A DNA stretch of 64,000 bases from Streptomyces sp. WMMB 322 (lineage in GTDB: Bacteria; Actinomycetota; Actinomycetes; Streptomycetales; Streptomycetaceae), in assembly GCF_900090145.1 (NCBI RefSeq), contig NZ_FMHI01000002.1:434001-498000 (forward strand). The letters run 5' to 3'. The notes under the pieces were generated by a model. It had not been told where the DNA came from, made no database searches, and was given only the letters and a program-made list of their open reading frames with translations. Each line of letters begins with the position of its first letter. Within the stretch, counting starts at the first letter, position 1. The translations under genes were made by a program, and so were the position numbers. Shown here piece by piece: positions 27,696 through 36,770 of the stretch.

Positions 27696-29002
27696 GCGCA
27701 CCCACCTCGGCGGGCTTCCCGGTCCACAGCGACCCGCCCGGCGGCTCCCGCGCGGTCGCGGTCTGGGGCCTGGGCGTCACCGTCTACTTCGTCGCCATCA
27801 CCTACCGCACGAGCCTCGGCGTGGCCGCGCTGGACGCCGCCGAGCGCTTCGACATCAGCGCCTCCGCCCTGTCCACCTTCTCCATCCTCCAACTGCTCGT
27901 CTACGCCGGGATGCAGATACCGGTCGGACTGCTGGTGGACAGGCTGGGCACGAAGAAGGTGCTGACGCTCGGCGTGGTGCTCTTCACCGCGGGGCAGTTC
28001 GGCTTCGCCTTCTCCGGCTCCTATGCCGCGGCGCTGGCCTGCCGCGCCCTGCTGGGCTGCGGCGACGCCATGACGTTCATCAGTGTGCTGCGGCTCGGAT
28101 CACGCTGGTTCCCGGCCAAACGCGGTCCCGTGATCGCCCAGATCGCCGGTCTCATCGGAATGGCGGGCAACCTGGTCACGACGCTGGTGCTGGCCCGCGT
28201 GCTCGACGCCTTCGGGTGGACGGCCACGTTCGCGGGCAGCGCGGTGGGCGGCGTGCTGCTGCTCGTGCTCGTCGTGGCGTTCCTCAGGGACCACCCGAAG
28301 TCGTACCCGCCGGTGCCGGTGCCGCACCTGGGCGGCGGTTACATCCGGCGTCAGATCGTGCGCGCCTGGCGGGAGCCCGGCACCCGCCTCGGCATGTGGG
28401 TGCACTTCACGACGCAGTTCCCCGGCATGGTCTTCCTGCTGCTGTGGGGGATGCCCTTCCTCGTGGAGGGGCAGGGCCTCGGACGGGCCACGGCGGGTGA
28501 ACTGCTCACGCTCATCGTGCTGTCGAACATGGTCGTCGGCCTGGTCTACGGGCAGCTGATCTCCCGCCATCACGCGGTACGTGCCCCGCTCGCGCTCGGC
28601 ACGGTGGCGGCGACCGCCACGGTGTGGGCGACGGTCCTGCTCTGGCCCGGCCATGCCCCGATGTGGCTGCTGGTGGTGCTGTGCACGGTTCTCGGCGCGT
28701 GCGGACCGGCGTCCATGATCGGTTTCGACTTCGCCCGCCCGGCCAACCCTCCGGAGCGTCAGGGCACGGCCTCGGGCATCGTCAACATGGGCGGATTCAC
28801 CGCCTCGATGACGACCCTGCTGGCCGTCGGCATCCTGCTGGACCTCACCGGCGGCAGCTTCCGGGCCGGCTTCGCGAGCATTTTCGTGCTGGAGGCGCTG
28901 GGCGTCGCGCAGATCCTGAGGCTCCGCAGGCGTGCGCACCGCCGTGAGCGTGAGCGCGTGGTCGCCAGCCGTGTGGAGGCGGTGCACGTCCCGGTCTCCT
29001 GA
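27692..29002 (+). CDS. MFS transporter
   Basis: A 436-residue protein with about twelve hydrophobic helices. The loop 2-3 signature of the major facilitator family is visible as PVGLLVDRLGTKKVL near residue 75; a second half-copy is weaker. The N-terminal PSort-like part is short and cytosolic. It overlaps the GntR stop by four bases. The family fits organic-acid or drug export or uptake; the substrate is unknown. Confidence 0.87.
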   Translation: MSAPTSAGFPVHSDPPGGSRAVAVWGLGVTVYFVAITYRTSLGVAALDAAERFDISASALSTFSILQLLVYAGMQIPVGLLVDRLGTKKVLTLGVVLFTAGQFGFAFSGSYAAALACRALLGCGDAMTFISVLRLGSRWFPAKRGPVIAQIAGLIGMAGNLVTTLVLARVLDAFGWTATFAGSAVGGVLLLVLVVAFLRDHPKSYPPVPVPHLGGGYIRRQIVRAWREPGTRLGMWVHFTTQFPGMVFLLLWGMPFLVEGQGLGRATAGELLTLIVLSNMVVGLVYGQLISRHHAVRAPLALGTVAATATVWATVLLWPGHAPMWLLVVLCTVLGACGPASMIGFDFARPANPPERQGTASGIVNMGGFTASMTTLLAVGILLDLTGGSFRAGFASIFVLEALGVAQILRLRRRAHRRERERVVASRVEAVHVPVS

Positions 29003-29115
29003 TACGGGGAAAGGTGCGCGGGCGCCCGCGAACGGGCGCCGCGGTGCCTGCGCGAACGGGTGCCGCGGTGCCTGCGGGGACGGGCACGCGGCGGCGCACT
29101 CGCGGCGCCTTCGTT

Positions 29116-29190
29116 GCCTGCCGCCTGCCGCCCGCCGCCTGCCGCCTGCCGCCCGCCGCCTGCCGCCTGCCGCCCGCCGCCTGCCGCCCG
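29116..29190. repeat. Tandem 21-base repeat (three full copies and a part)
   Basis: Perfect 21-base units at 29116-29136, 29137-29157 and 29158-29178, built from GCCTGCC, GCCTGCC and GCCCGCC, and a shortened copy at 29179-29190. Just before it, GCGAACGGG-containing units (29049 and 29029) are duplicated too. Confidence 0.85.
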
Positions 29191-29304
29191 TCACGGGACT
29201 CCCCGTCACGGGACCTCCCGTCACGGGAGGCCACCTCACGGGGGACGCCCGCCCCCGGCACGGCGGTTCGTCAGGGGTCGTACCGTCAGGGCGTACCGTC
29301 AGGG
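29189..29304. repeat. Tandem 15-base and 13-base repeats reaching into a stop codon
   Basis: CGTCACGGGACTCCC-like 15-base units run at 29189, 29204 and 29219. Then two perfect 13-base copies CGTACCGTCAGGG lie at 29279-29291 and 29292-29304. The last includes the stop codon (29299-29301) of the leftward mycothiol-type enzyme gene. Confidence 0.75.
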
Positions 29305-30129
29305 CGTGACGGAGAAGTTCTCCAGGATCGCCTTCGCCAGCTTCGCGTCACCCTCGACCTTCACCTGGTCCGCGACGACATCGGCACGCACCCGCCCGGC
29401 CGCGAGCCGCACATAGGTCTCCCAGTCCAGCGACAGCGTGACCGCGGGCCCCAGGGAGGGGCTGCCGTCGACGGCGCCGCGGCCGTCCGGGCCCACCCGT
29501 ACGGTGCGCATGAACTCCACCGGACCGCTCACGTCGAAGACCACCGCGGTGTTCGGCGGGGCGCCGGCCTTCTTGGCGACCACCCACGGCAGGCCCTCCA
29601 CCATCACGTCCCGCGCCACCGTCGCGCCCGCCGAGTCGAGACTGCCCGGCTTGCCCAGCGCCCGGCGCAGATCCTGCTCGTGGACCCACACGTCGAACGC
29701 CCGCAGCCGCAGCTGGTTCTCGAGGGTGATCTTCGAACCGCCCGGCATGATGTCCCGGACCTCGGCCTCGGGCCCCCGCTTCTCGTTGCGCAGCTGACGG
29801 GAGCGGCGGATGACGGTGTACTCCAGCTCGCTCGTCATCTCCAGCCCGGTGTGGTGCCGCCGTACGTCGACCTGGATCTCCATGTGACGGCTGGGCTCGT
29901 CCACGACGTGGTACAGGTCGCGCGGAAGGGTGTGGATCGGCCTCGGGTCGCCGAGGAGTTCACACTCCATGCCGATGATGTGGGAGACCACGTCCCGGAC
30001 CGACCACCCCGGGCATCCGGTGCGCCGGTTCCACTCGCCCTCAGCGAGCGGCCTCACCAGTTCGGATATCGCTTCGATGGACTCGGTCCAGGCATCGACG
30101 TATGGCTGAAGGCTTGGGTGGTCGGTCAC
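29299..30129 (-). CDS. Maleylpyruvate isomerase-family mycothiol-dependent enzyme (DinB fold)
   Basis: This 276-residue protein has the N-terminal MDMPI/DinB four-helix bundle: WSVRDVVSHIIGMECELL supplies one metal-binding His, and LRAFDVWVHEQDLRRAL a second. Members use mycothiol as a thiol cofactor for isomerisation or detoxification in actinobacteria. The C-terminal SCP2-like part (from about 190) is visible as VDGSPSLGPAVTLSLDWETYVRLAAGR. GTG 30129 follows GAGGGG. The stop codon lies inside a 13-base tandem repeat. Confidence 0.82.
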   Translation of the reverse strand: MTDHPSLQPYVDAWTESIEAISELVRPLAEGEWNRRTGCPGWSVRDVVSHIIGMECELLGDPRPIHTLPRDLYHVVDEPSRHMEIQVDVRRHHTGLEMTSELEYTVIRRSRQLRNEKRGPEAEVRDIMPGGSKITLENQLRLRAFDVWVHEQDLRRALGKPGSLDSAGATVARDVMVEGLPWVVAKKAGAPPNTAVVFDVSGPVEFMRTVRVGPDGRGAVDGSPSLGPAVTLSLDWETYVRLAAGRVRADVVADQVKVEGDAKLAKAILENFSVTP

Positions 30130-30253
30130 GAGACCCCTCGGGCGGTACGGACGTTCGTGGTTTCGGTGCGTGCGGTGCTCTCAAGTTACGCTGCGCGAGG
30201 CCGACGCGGCAGTGCTTTCGGACCACGATGCTAGGCCCATTCGCACCCCTTTT

Positions 30254-30278
30254 GTGCACCGGCGGTGGTACGGTGCAC
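30254..30278. promoter_or_regulatory. 25-base inverted repeat upstream of the mycothiol-type enzyme gene
   Basis: GTGCACCG (30254-30261) and CGGTGCAC (30271-30278) are perfect arms with a 9-base spacer. They lie about 125 bases before the leftward GTG at 30129. An operator is possible; no promoter boxes were certain. Confidence 0.4.
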
Positions 30279-30361
30279 GGCCGTTCGGAACGTATGCGGA
30301 GTCATCCGGGCGAACCGGTCGTTTCGGCTGCCGCACGCGCCGGGCCGTGCGCACCGGACCA

Positions 30362-30396
30362 CACCCAACCACCCCTGCCCGGTGGGTTGTTGGGTG
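30362..30396 (-). terminator. Terminator of the LURP-one gene
   Basis: CACCCAAC-CACC pairs with GGTG-GGTTGTTGGGTG with a small bulge, five bases after the leftward stop at 30401. Confidence 0.6.
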
Positions 30397-30400
30397 CCTT

Positions 30401-30883
30401 TCAGTCGTCGCCCGTCAGCGCGTCGATGCACACCGCCAGCGACAGCAGCAACGGCACGTCCGCGCCGGGCTGTTCGATGTCCACCGCGTAGGTGTCCCGC
30501 ACCCGGAACCACTTGCGCGAGACGCGTGCCAGCCGTCCGCCGCCGAGTTCGATGTCGTACTCCTTGTCGAGCACGTTCCCGTGCACCGCGAGCGTCCCGC
30601 CGTCCGCGAGCTGCGCCTTGAAGCGGTGCCGCAGCGGCGTGAACCGCTTCTTGCGCACCGTCGCCAGCTTCGCGCCGCCCCGCTCGATCTCCATCGTCTC
30701 CCACAGGCTGACCATCTTCCGCCGGATGACGGCGACGACCTCTCCCTGCACGTCCTTGAGCTGGAACGTCTGCCTCACCCGCAGCGCCTTGCCGTCGACG
30801 AGGAAGGCGTGCTCGCCCTGCTCGTCGTCGATCCAGTAGTCGTCGCCGATGCCGAAGATCCGTTCGCGTACGAGATATCTCAT
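30401..30883 (-). CDS. LURP-one-related (tubby-like) protein
   Basis: A 160-residue protein of the LURP-one family, a tubby-like beta-barrel wrapped round a helix, usually about 160-200 residues. Typical strands are MRYLVRERIFGIGDDYWI, ALRVRQTFQLKDVQGEVVAVI and VSRKWFRVRDTYAVDI. The C-terminal helix LLLSLAVCIDALTGD would fill the barrel. Plant members are linked to defence and eukaryotic tubby barrels bind phospholipids; a bacterial role is unknown. ATG 30883 follows GGGGAAG. It is divergent from the thioredoxin-NHL gene with 61 bases between. Confidence 0.8.
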   Translation of the reverse strand: MRYLVRERIFGIGDDYWIDDEQGEHAFLVDGKALRVRQTFQLKDVQGEVVAVIRRKMVSLWETMEIERGGAKLATVRKKRFTPLRHRFKAQLADGGTLAVHGNVLDKEYDIELGGGRLARVSRKWFRVRDTYAVDIEQPGADVPLLLSLAVCIDALTGDD

Positions 30884-30944
30884 GGCACACGACTTCCCCG
30901 CACGGCGTCGGAATGCTCACCCGGAGGCGGTTGTTGCTCCGGCC

Positions 30945-32945
30945 ATGGCTTCTCACGCACGAGTACGGGCGCCCGAGCTGCGGGGAGAGGGCGGCTGGCT
31001 GAACACCGGCGGCAGGGACCTCACCCTCGCCGGCCTGCGGGGGCGCATCGTCCTGCTCGACTTCTGGACCTTCTGCTGCGTCAACTGCCTGCACGTGCTC
31101 GACGAGCTGCGCGAGCTCGAGGAGCGGCACCGCGACACCCTCGTGGTCGTGGGGGTGCACTCGCCGAAGTTCGCGCACGAGGCCGACCACGAAGCGGTCG
31201 TGGACGCGGTGGAGCGCTACCAGGTCGAGCACCCCGTCCTGGACGATCCCGGGCTGGCGACGTGGAAGCAGTACGCGGTACGGGCCTGGCCCACGCTGTT
31301 GGTGATCGACCCCGAGGGTTACGTCGTCGCCCAGCACGCGGGCGAGGGCCACGCACACGCCATCGCGGCGCTCGTCGAGGAGCTGGAGCGCGAGCACGAG
31401 GCGAAGGGCACGCTGCGGCGCGGCGACGGCCCGTCGGTGCGGCCGGAGCCGGAGCCGACCGCTCTGCGCTTCCCGGGCAAGGCGCTGCGGCTGCCGGGCG
31501 GGGCCTCCCGGGCGGCAGGGTCCGGGGAAGGGAACATCCTCGTCACCGACACCGCCCGGCACCAGCTCGTCGAGCTGGCTCCCGACGGCGAGACCGTGCT
31601 GCGCCGCGTGGGCAGCGGCGAGCGCGGTCTGGTGGACGGCGGCCCCGGTGAGGCGTGCTTCAGCGAGCCCCAGGGGCTCGCGCTGCTGCCGGACGGCAGG
31701 ACCGTCGTCGTCGCGGACACCGTCAACCACGCGCTGCGCAGCTACGATCCGGCAAGCGGTGAGGTGGGCACGCTCGCGGGCACCGGCGAGCAGTGGTGGC
31801 AGGGCGCCGCCACGGAGGGGCCGGCGCGCGAGGTGGCCCTCTCCTCGCCGTGGGACGTGGAGTGGTTCGACGGGCGGCTGTGGATCGCCATGGCGGGCGT
31901 GCACCAGCTGTGGACGTGGACGCCGCCGGCCGAGGGCGAGCTGGGGGCCCCGCCCAGCGGTAGCTGGGGGAAGGGAAGCGTGCGGGCCGAGGCGGGTACG
32001 ACCAACGAGGGTCTCGTCGACGGGCCGGCGGCGGAGGCCTGGTTCGCCCAGCCCTCCGGTCTGTCGTCCTCGGAGGACGGCGAGCGGCTGTGGGTCGCCG
32101 ACTCGGAGACGAGCGCCCTGCGCTGGATCGGGCGGACCGGGGCGGACGGGGCGCTCGAGGTGCGTACCGCGGTGGGCACCGGCCTCTTCGACTTCGGGCA
32201 CCGGGACGGCGACGCCGGACAGGCCCTCCTCCAGCACCCGTTGGGCGTCACGGCGCTGCCCGGCGGGAGGGTGGCCGTGAGTGACACGTACAACAACGCG
32301 CTGCGCTGCTACGACCCCGGAAGCGGTCAAGTGACCACCCTGGCCACCGACTTGCGGGAGCCTTCGGACGCCTTCCTCGCAGACGGCCCGGGCGATCCGC
32401 GCGACCCGGCCGCAACGGCCGGGCCGGGGCGGGGGAGCGAGATCGTGGTCGTCGAGTCGGCCCGTCACCGGCTGACCAGGCTGCGGCTGCCGGAGGAGGC
32501 GGTGCGGGTCGACCCGGTGGCGCACCGCACGCAGCGTGCGGCGACCGAAGTGGCCCCCGGAGAGCTGCTGTTGGAGGTCGTCTTCCAGGCGCCGGGCGGC
32601 CAGAAGCCCGACGACCGGTACGGGCCCGCGACCCGGCTGCTGGTCGGCTCGACGCCGGAGGAGCTGCTGGCGGAGGGAGCCGGTGCGGGCACGGATCTGC
32701 GCCGCCGCCTGCGCCTCGCGGACGGCGTGACGGAGGGCGTGCTGCACGTCTCGGCGATGGCAGCCTCGTGCGACGACCCCGAGGGAGCGGCGGAGCCGGT
32801 GGAGTTCCCGGCGTGCCATGTGCACCAGCAGGACTGGGGAGTCCCGGTGCGTGTGACGGGCTCCGGCACGTCCAGGCTGCCGCTCGTGCTCGCGGGCATG
32901 GACGACCCCCCTGACGCGGGAGCGGAAGCGGATCGCTCGGTGTGA
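30945..32945 (+). CDS. Thioredoxin-like NHL-repeat protein (NHLRC2-like)
   Basis: A 666-residue protein with an N-terminal thioredoxin fold: DFWTFCCVNCLHVLDEL holds the redox C-x-x-C, and WPTLLVIDPEGYVV the cis-Pro region. Residues about 170-520 are NHL beta-propeller blades (EPQGLALLPDGRTVVVADTVNHALR, SDTYNNALRCYD), and the rest is a beta domain. There is no signal peptide, so it may act in the cytosol. The start is uncertain: ATG 30945 leaves room for divergent promoters, while ATG 30882 would overlap the opposite gene's start (one shared CATG). Confidence 0.82.
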   Translation: MASHARVRAPELRGEGGWLNTGGRDLTLAGLRGRIVLLDFWTFCCVNCLHVLDELRELEERHRDTLVVVGVHSPKFAHEADHEAVVDAVERYQVEHPVLDDPGLATWKQYAVRAWPTLLVIDPEGYVVAQHAGEGHAHAIAALVEELEREHEAKGTLRRGDGPSVRPEPEPTALRFPGKALRLPGGASRAAGSGEGNILVTDTARHQLVELAPDGETVLRRVGSGERGLVDGGPGEACFSEPQGLALLPDGRTVVVADTVNHALRSYDPASGEVGTLAGTGEQWWQGAATEGPAREVALSSPWDVEWFDGRLWIAMAGVHQLWTWTPPAEGELGAPPSGSWGKGSVRAEAGTTNEGLVDGPAAEAWFAQPSGLSSSEDGERLWVADSETSALRWIGRTGADGALEVRTAVGTGLFDFGHRDGDAGQALLQHPLGVTALPGGRVAVSDTYNNALRCYDPGSGQVTTLATDLREPSDAFLADGPGDPRDPAATAGPGRGSEIVVVESARHRLTRLRLPEEAVRVDPVAHRTQRAATEVAPGELLLEVVFQAPGGQKPDDRYGPATRLLVGSTPEELLAEGAGAGTDLRRRLRLADGVTEGVLHVSAMAASCDDPEGAAEPVEFPACHVHQQDWGVPVRVTGSGTSRLPLVLAGMDDPPDAGAEADRSV

Positions 32946-33132
32946 CCGTGCGCCCGCGCCAGGCGGGCCTCTGTTCCGGCCGGGGTACGTGAGTGACGCC
33001 GCGTGCGGACGCCCCGGTCGGCCGACCGGGCGAGGACGGTGACGGCCGGTCGGACTGTCCGCTCGGCGAAAGCCCCCGACTGCCCGGCCCGGCACACAGG
33101 TTCAGCGACCGGCGTGCCGCGATGATGGCCAC

Positions 33133-33612
33133 ATGGACGTGAACGAGGTGCTTCTCCCCGGTGTGGGGATGCTCTACGAGTTCACGAACCAGGACGGCGA
33201 CCGGATCGGTGTCGTCGCCCGCCGCTCCCGCGATTTCGAACTGGTGGTGTACGCGGACGACAGCCCCGACCAGGCCGGCCCCATGCTGCGTCTGACAGGC
33301 GAGGAGGCCGACACCCTCGCCGAGATCCTGGGGGCACCGCGGATCGCCGAGCGGTTCGCCGATCTCACCAGGGAGGTGCCCGGGCTCAGCGCCGGGCAGG
33401 TCGAGGTGCGGGCGGGTACGCGGTTCGCAGGTTCTCCCCTGGGCGAGACCAGGGCACGGACCCGGACCGGTGCGTCGGTCGTGGCGATCGTCCGGGACGG
33501 CGACGTGGTCGCTTCTCCAGGGCCCGATGAGGTGCTGCGTCCCGGGGACGTGCTGATCGTGATCGGCACCCATGACGGGATCGCGGGTGTGGAACAGATT
33601 GTCCGAAGCTGA
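33133..33612 (+). CDS. KhtT-like regulatory subunit of a cation/proton antiporter
   Basis: A 159-residue protein of the KhtT/YhaT type: an N-terminal half starting LLPGVGMLYEFTNQDGDRIGVVARRS, and an RCK_C/TrkA-C domain from about 85 (SAGQVEVRAGTRFAGSPLGE, GPDEVLRPGDVLIVIG). Such subunits gate the partner K+/H+ antiporter in response to pH, cations or nucleotides. Four bases separate it from the antiporter gene, so the pair is one operon. Confidence 0.87.
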   Translation: MDVNEVLLPGVGMLYEFTNQDGDRIGVVARRSRDFELVVYADDSPDQAGPMLRLTGEEADTLAEILGAPRIAERFADLTREVPGLSAGQVEVRAGTRFAGSPLGETRARTRTGASVVAIVRDGDVVASPGPDEVLRPGDVLIVIGTHDGIAGVEQIVRS

Positions 33613-33616
33613 GCCC

Positions 33617-34792
33617 GTGCATACGCCGACTGGGCTGCTGCTGGAGCTCGGCATCATCCTGGCCGCGCTGAGCCTGCTGTGCGCCCTGGCGCGGCGCCTG
33701 GGTCTGTCCCCCGTGCCGCTCTACCTTCTGGCGGGACTCGCTCTGGGCGAGGGCGGCGTCGCCCCTGTCCCGGCTGCCGGTGAGTTCGTGGAGATCGGTG
33801 CGGGCATCGGGGTCGTTCTGCTGCTGCTGGCTCTGGGGCTGGAGTTCACCATTTCCGAGCTGACCGTCAGCCTGCACCGTCACCTGCCGTCGGCGGGTGC
33901 CGATCTCGTGCTGAACGCGTTGCCGGGTGCCCTGACAGGGTGGCTGCTCGGTCTGGACGCGGGAGGCGTTCTGGCACTCGCGGGCGTCACCTACATTTCC
34001 TCCTCGGGCATCATCTCCCGGCTCCTGGGCGACCTGCGAAGGCTGGGCAACCGGGAGACCCCGGCGGTCCTTTCCGTGCTGGTGCTGGAGGACTTCGCGA
34101 TGGCGGCCTACCTGCCCGTCCTGGCAGTCATCGTCTCCGGCGGCTCCTGGCGGCAGGCGCTGCTGGGGGTGCTGGCCGCCGTGGGTGCGGTATCCGCCGC
34201 CTTCGCCGTTTCGTACTGGTGGGGCCGCCATCTGGGCCGGTTGGTCTCGCACCCGGATGCGGAACAGGTTCTGCTGCGAGTGCTGGGTCTCACGCTGATC
34301 GTGGCGGCGTTGGCGGAGACCGTCCAGGTCTCAGCCGCGATCGGCGCCTTCCTGGTGGGGCTCACCCTCACGGGAGAGGCGGCGGACCGGGCCCGCGCGG
34401 TGCTCGGTCCGCTGCGCGACCTGTTCGCCGCCTTGTTCTTTCTGGCCATCGGACTGTCCGTCAGTCCCGGCGCTCTGCTGCCGATGCTTCCCGTGGCGGT
34501 TGCGCTGGCAGCGGTCACGGCGGCGACGAAGGTGGCGGTCGGGTGGTATGCCGCTTCCAGGGACGGGGCGGGAGAGAGGGGCAGGCTGCGGGCCGGGACG
34601 GCGCTCATCGCACGCGGTGAGTTCTCCATCGTCATCATCGCTCTCGTGGGCGTCCAGGACGACAGGCTGGGGCCCCTGGCTGCAGCCTACGTTCTGATCC
34701 TGGCCGTGGCCGGGCCCGTGGCGGCTCGGTTCGCCGGCCCTCGGCCGACGGTGCGCCCCGTCCGGCAGAAGCGCGGCACACCGGCGGGATGA
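33617..34792 (+). CDS. CPA2-family cation/proton antiporter (KhtU-like)
   Basis: A 391-residue membrane protein with about twelve helices in the CPA2 pattern: LYLLAGLALGEGG, LALGLEFTISEL, LVLEDFAMAAYLPVL (acidic ion-site region), AIGAFLVGLTLTGEAADRA and a final IARGEFSIVIIALVG. There is no C-terminal TrkA-N domain, which agrees with a separate KhtT subunit. GTG 33617 starts four bases after khtT. K+ efflux in exchange for H+ is inferred from the family. Confidence 0.88.
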   Translation: MHTPTGLLLELGIILAALSLLCALARRLGLSPVPLYLLAGLALGEGGVAPVPAAGEFVEIGAGIGVVLLLLALGLEFTISELTVSLHRHLPSAGADLVLNALPGALTGWLLGLDAGGVLALAGVTYISSSGIISRLLGDLRRLGNRETPAVLSVLVLEDFAMAAYLPVLAVIVSGGSWRQALLGVLAAVGAVSAAFAVSYWWGRHLGRLVSHPDAEQVLLRVLGLTLIVAALAETVQVSAAIGAFLVGLTLTGEAADRARAVLGPLRDLFAALFFLAIGLSVSPGALLPMLPVAVALAAVTAATKVAVGWYAASRDGAGERGRLRAGTALIARGEFSIVIIALVGVQDDRLGPLAAAYVLILAVAGPVAARFAGPRPTVRPVRQKRGTPAG

Positions 34793-34877
34793 GGAACCGG
34801 CTGCCGCGGTGGCGCTGTGGCGTTCTTCACCGGCCTTCGGATGTGGACTTCTCTCCCTCGGGCCTCCAGGCAAAGAC

Positions 34878-34917
34878 GCGGCCCGTCGTCTCCCTTCGGG
34901 CGGGGACCACGGGCCGC
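34878..34917. terminator. Hairpin between convergent antiporter and DUF6458 genes
   Basis: GCGGCCCGT (34878-34886) and ACGGGCCGC (34909-34917) form a perfect 9-base stem with a 22-base loop. Confidence 0.65.
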
Positions 34918-34985
34918 TGCTGCGCCTGTCGTACGCTCGCCTCGCGGTCCGCACGCTGCGTTCCGGGCGGCGCAACCGGTTCAGC

Positions 34986-35213
34986 TCACCCCAGGTGGTG
35001 GCGCTCCTCCTCGACGACCACCGGTGCCGCCGGGTGCGGCGGCTGCGTCTTGCGGCGCTTGAAGATGCTGACGTAGACGGCGAGGCCGATCAGCCCGGCG
35101 GCCATCAGGACGAGACCCACCACATCGAGGTTGACCACGTCGGTGTTCACGTCGACGGCCAAGGTCAGGATGGCCCCCACTGCCAGCATGCCGATGCAGA
35201 AGACGATGCCCAT
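34986..35213 (-). CDS. Small two-TM membrane protein (DUF6458-like)
   Basis: A 75-residue protein with two hydrophobic helices (MGIVFCIGMLAVGAILTLAV, and LVLMAAGLIGLAVYVSIF) and a basic, then His/Glu tail. It resembles the short DUF6458 proteins of actinobacteria. ATG 35213 is chosen because GGAGG lies 10 bases upstream (GGAGGCAAGGATCC) and the first helix starts directly. Function unknown. Confidence 0.65.
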   Translation of the reverse strand: MGIVFCIGMLAVGAILTLAVDVNTDVVNLDVVGLVLMAAGLIGLAVYVSIFKRRKTQPPHPAAPVVVEEERHHLG

Positions 35214-35444
35214 GGATCCTTGCCTCCGATTGGCGGTTGTCCTGCTGTACGGCTTTCGTACGCGGTACGGGTGCCCCCCGAAACGCACGTCAATCAGGGG
35301 CAATTGGGCGCGCAGGGCGGCTGTGCGCCCACGGGAGGCGGGACGCGGGCGCCGGAGCAGGAAGGCGAAGGGGGGCGCCGGACGGGGAGACTGGTCGCGG
35401 GAGCCGGAACCCGCGCAAGCGCCCGCCCTCCGCCTCCCGGCGGC

Positions 35445-36770
35445 TCAGCCCGTGAGGAATCCGCTCATGCAACGGGCCAGCAGATGCGGGTCGTCCACAC
35501 CGCACAGCTCGCGCGCGGAGTGCATCGAGAGGATCGCCACTCCGATGTCGACGGTCGAAATGCCGTGTCTGGCCGCGGTGATGGGCCCGATGGTCGTCCC
35601 GCACGGCATCGAGTTGTTCGACACGAACGTCTGCCAGGGAACCCCGGCACGCTCGCACGCCGCCGTGAAGACCGCCCGCCCCGAACCGTCCGTCGCGTAG
35701 CGCTGGTTGACGTTGACCTTCAGGATCGGCCCGCCGTTGGGCATCGGCAGGTGCCCCGGGTCGTGCCGCTCCGCGTAGTTGGGGTGCACGGCGTGGCCGG
35801 TGTCGGACGAGAGGCACACGCTCCCCGCGTACGCCCGCGCGCGGTCCTCGTAGGTGCCGCCGCGGGCGAAGACGGAGCGTTCCAGTACCGAGCCGAGGAG
35901 CGGTCCCTCCGCGCCGGTGTCCGACTGGCTGCCGTTCTCCTCGTGGTCGAAGGCCGCCAGCACGGGAATCGCGGGAAGCTCCTCGTGCGCGGCCGCCTCC
36001 GCCAGCGCGACGGCACCGGCGTGCACGGAGAGGAGGTTGTCCATGCGCGGGCCGGCCAGCAGTTCCTCGTCGCGTCCGAGGTACGCGGGCGGCTCCACGC
36101 TGTGCGCCATCAGGTCCCAGCCGGTGATCTCCTCGGAGGGGACGCCGGCCTCCTGGGCGACGAAGCCGATCAGCTCGCCCTCCCGTGGCGTGCCGAGGCC
36201 CCACACGGGTGTCATGTGGCGCTGACGGTCCAGCTTCAGCCCGTCGTTGACCTGCCGGTCGAGGTGGATGGCGAGCTGCGGCACGCGCAGCAGCGGGCGG
36301 TCGACGTTCACCAGCCGCGTCGAGCCGTCGCGCAGCGAGAGACGTCCGGCCAGGCCCAGGTCCCTGTCGAGCCAGGTGTTGAGCAGCGTGCCGCCGTAGA
36401 TCTCCATGCCGATCTGCCGCCAGCCGCTGCTGCCGGTGTCGGGCACCGGCTTGACGCGCAGGTTCGGGGAGTCGGTGTGGGCGCCGACGATGCGGTACGG
36501 CGTGGCCGGGCCGGCGCCCGCGGGCACGTACCAGGCGATCAGGGCGCCGCCGCGTACGACGTAGTGGCCGCGGCCGCTCGTGCCGCCGCCGGCCGCGTCC
36601 CAGGCTTCCGTCTCGTCGAGCTGGCGGAAGCCCGCTTTCTCCAGCAACTCCGCGGCGCTGCGCACCGCGTGGTACGGCGTGGGTGAGTCCGAGAGGAAGC
36701 CGATGAGGCCGTCGCTGTGGGCCCGGCCGGCATGCTGCGGCGGCGCGGGGCTCTGGGAGCGTGGGGTCAT
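35445..36770 (-). CDS. M18 family aminopeptidase
   Basis: A 441-residue zinc aminopeptidase of the M18 family (usual length 420-480). Metal ligands are visible in order: GAHTDSPNLRVKP (His/Asp), FDHEENGSQS (Asp and catalytic Glu region), LSSDTGHAVHPNYAERHDP (Asp, His) and, near the C-terminus, a final His in SMHSARELCG. It removes N-terminal acidic or neutral residues in the cytosol. ATG 36770 is chosen; the SD-like AGGAGAAGG lies about 38 bases upstream inside a 14-base hairpin, and a 13-base palindrome covers the start codon, so expression is probably controlled at initiation. Confidence 0.88.
   Translation of the reverse strand: MTPRSQSPAPPQHAGRAHSDGLIGFLSDSPTPYHAVRSAAELLEKAGFRQLDETEAWDAAGGGTSGRGHYVVRGGALIAWYVPAGAGPATPYRIVGAHTDSPNLRVKPVPDTGSSGWRQIGMEIYGGTLLNTWLDRDLGLAGRLSLRDGSTRLVNVDRPLLRVPQLAIHLDRQVNDGLKLDRQRHMTPVWGLGTPREGELIGFVAQEAGVPSEEITGWDLMAHSVEPPAYLGRDEELLAGPRMDNLLSVHAGAVALAEAAAHEELPAIPVLAAFDHEENGSQSDTGAEGPLLGSVLERSVFARGGTYEDRARAYAGSVCLSSDTGHAVHPNYAERHDPGHLPMPNGGPILKVNVNQRYATDGSGRAVFTAACERAGVPWQTFVSNNSMPCGTTIGPITAARHGISTVDIGVAILSMHSARELCGVDDPHLLARCMSGFLTG

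Noticed and set aside
29029..29304. CRISPR array
   Set aside because: Repeats are contiguous tandem units without spacers; no cas genes occur.
29014..30234. Long rightward frame through the 21-base tandem repeat
   Set aside because: A repeat of a multiple of three bases keeps all frames open; the encoded protein is an Arg/Pro repeat continuing as antisense of the mycothiol-type enzyme.
35214..35444. Small rightward frames upstream of the DUF6458 gene
   Set aside because: Translations are Arg/Gly-rich with no domain, and no ribosome binding site precedes them.
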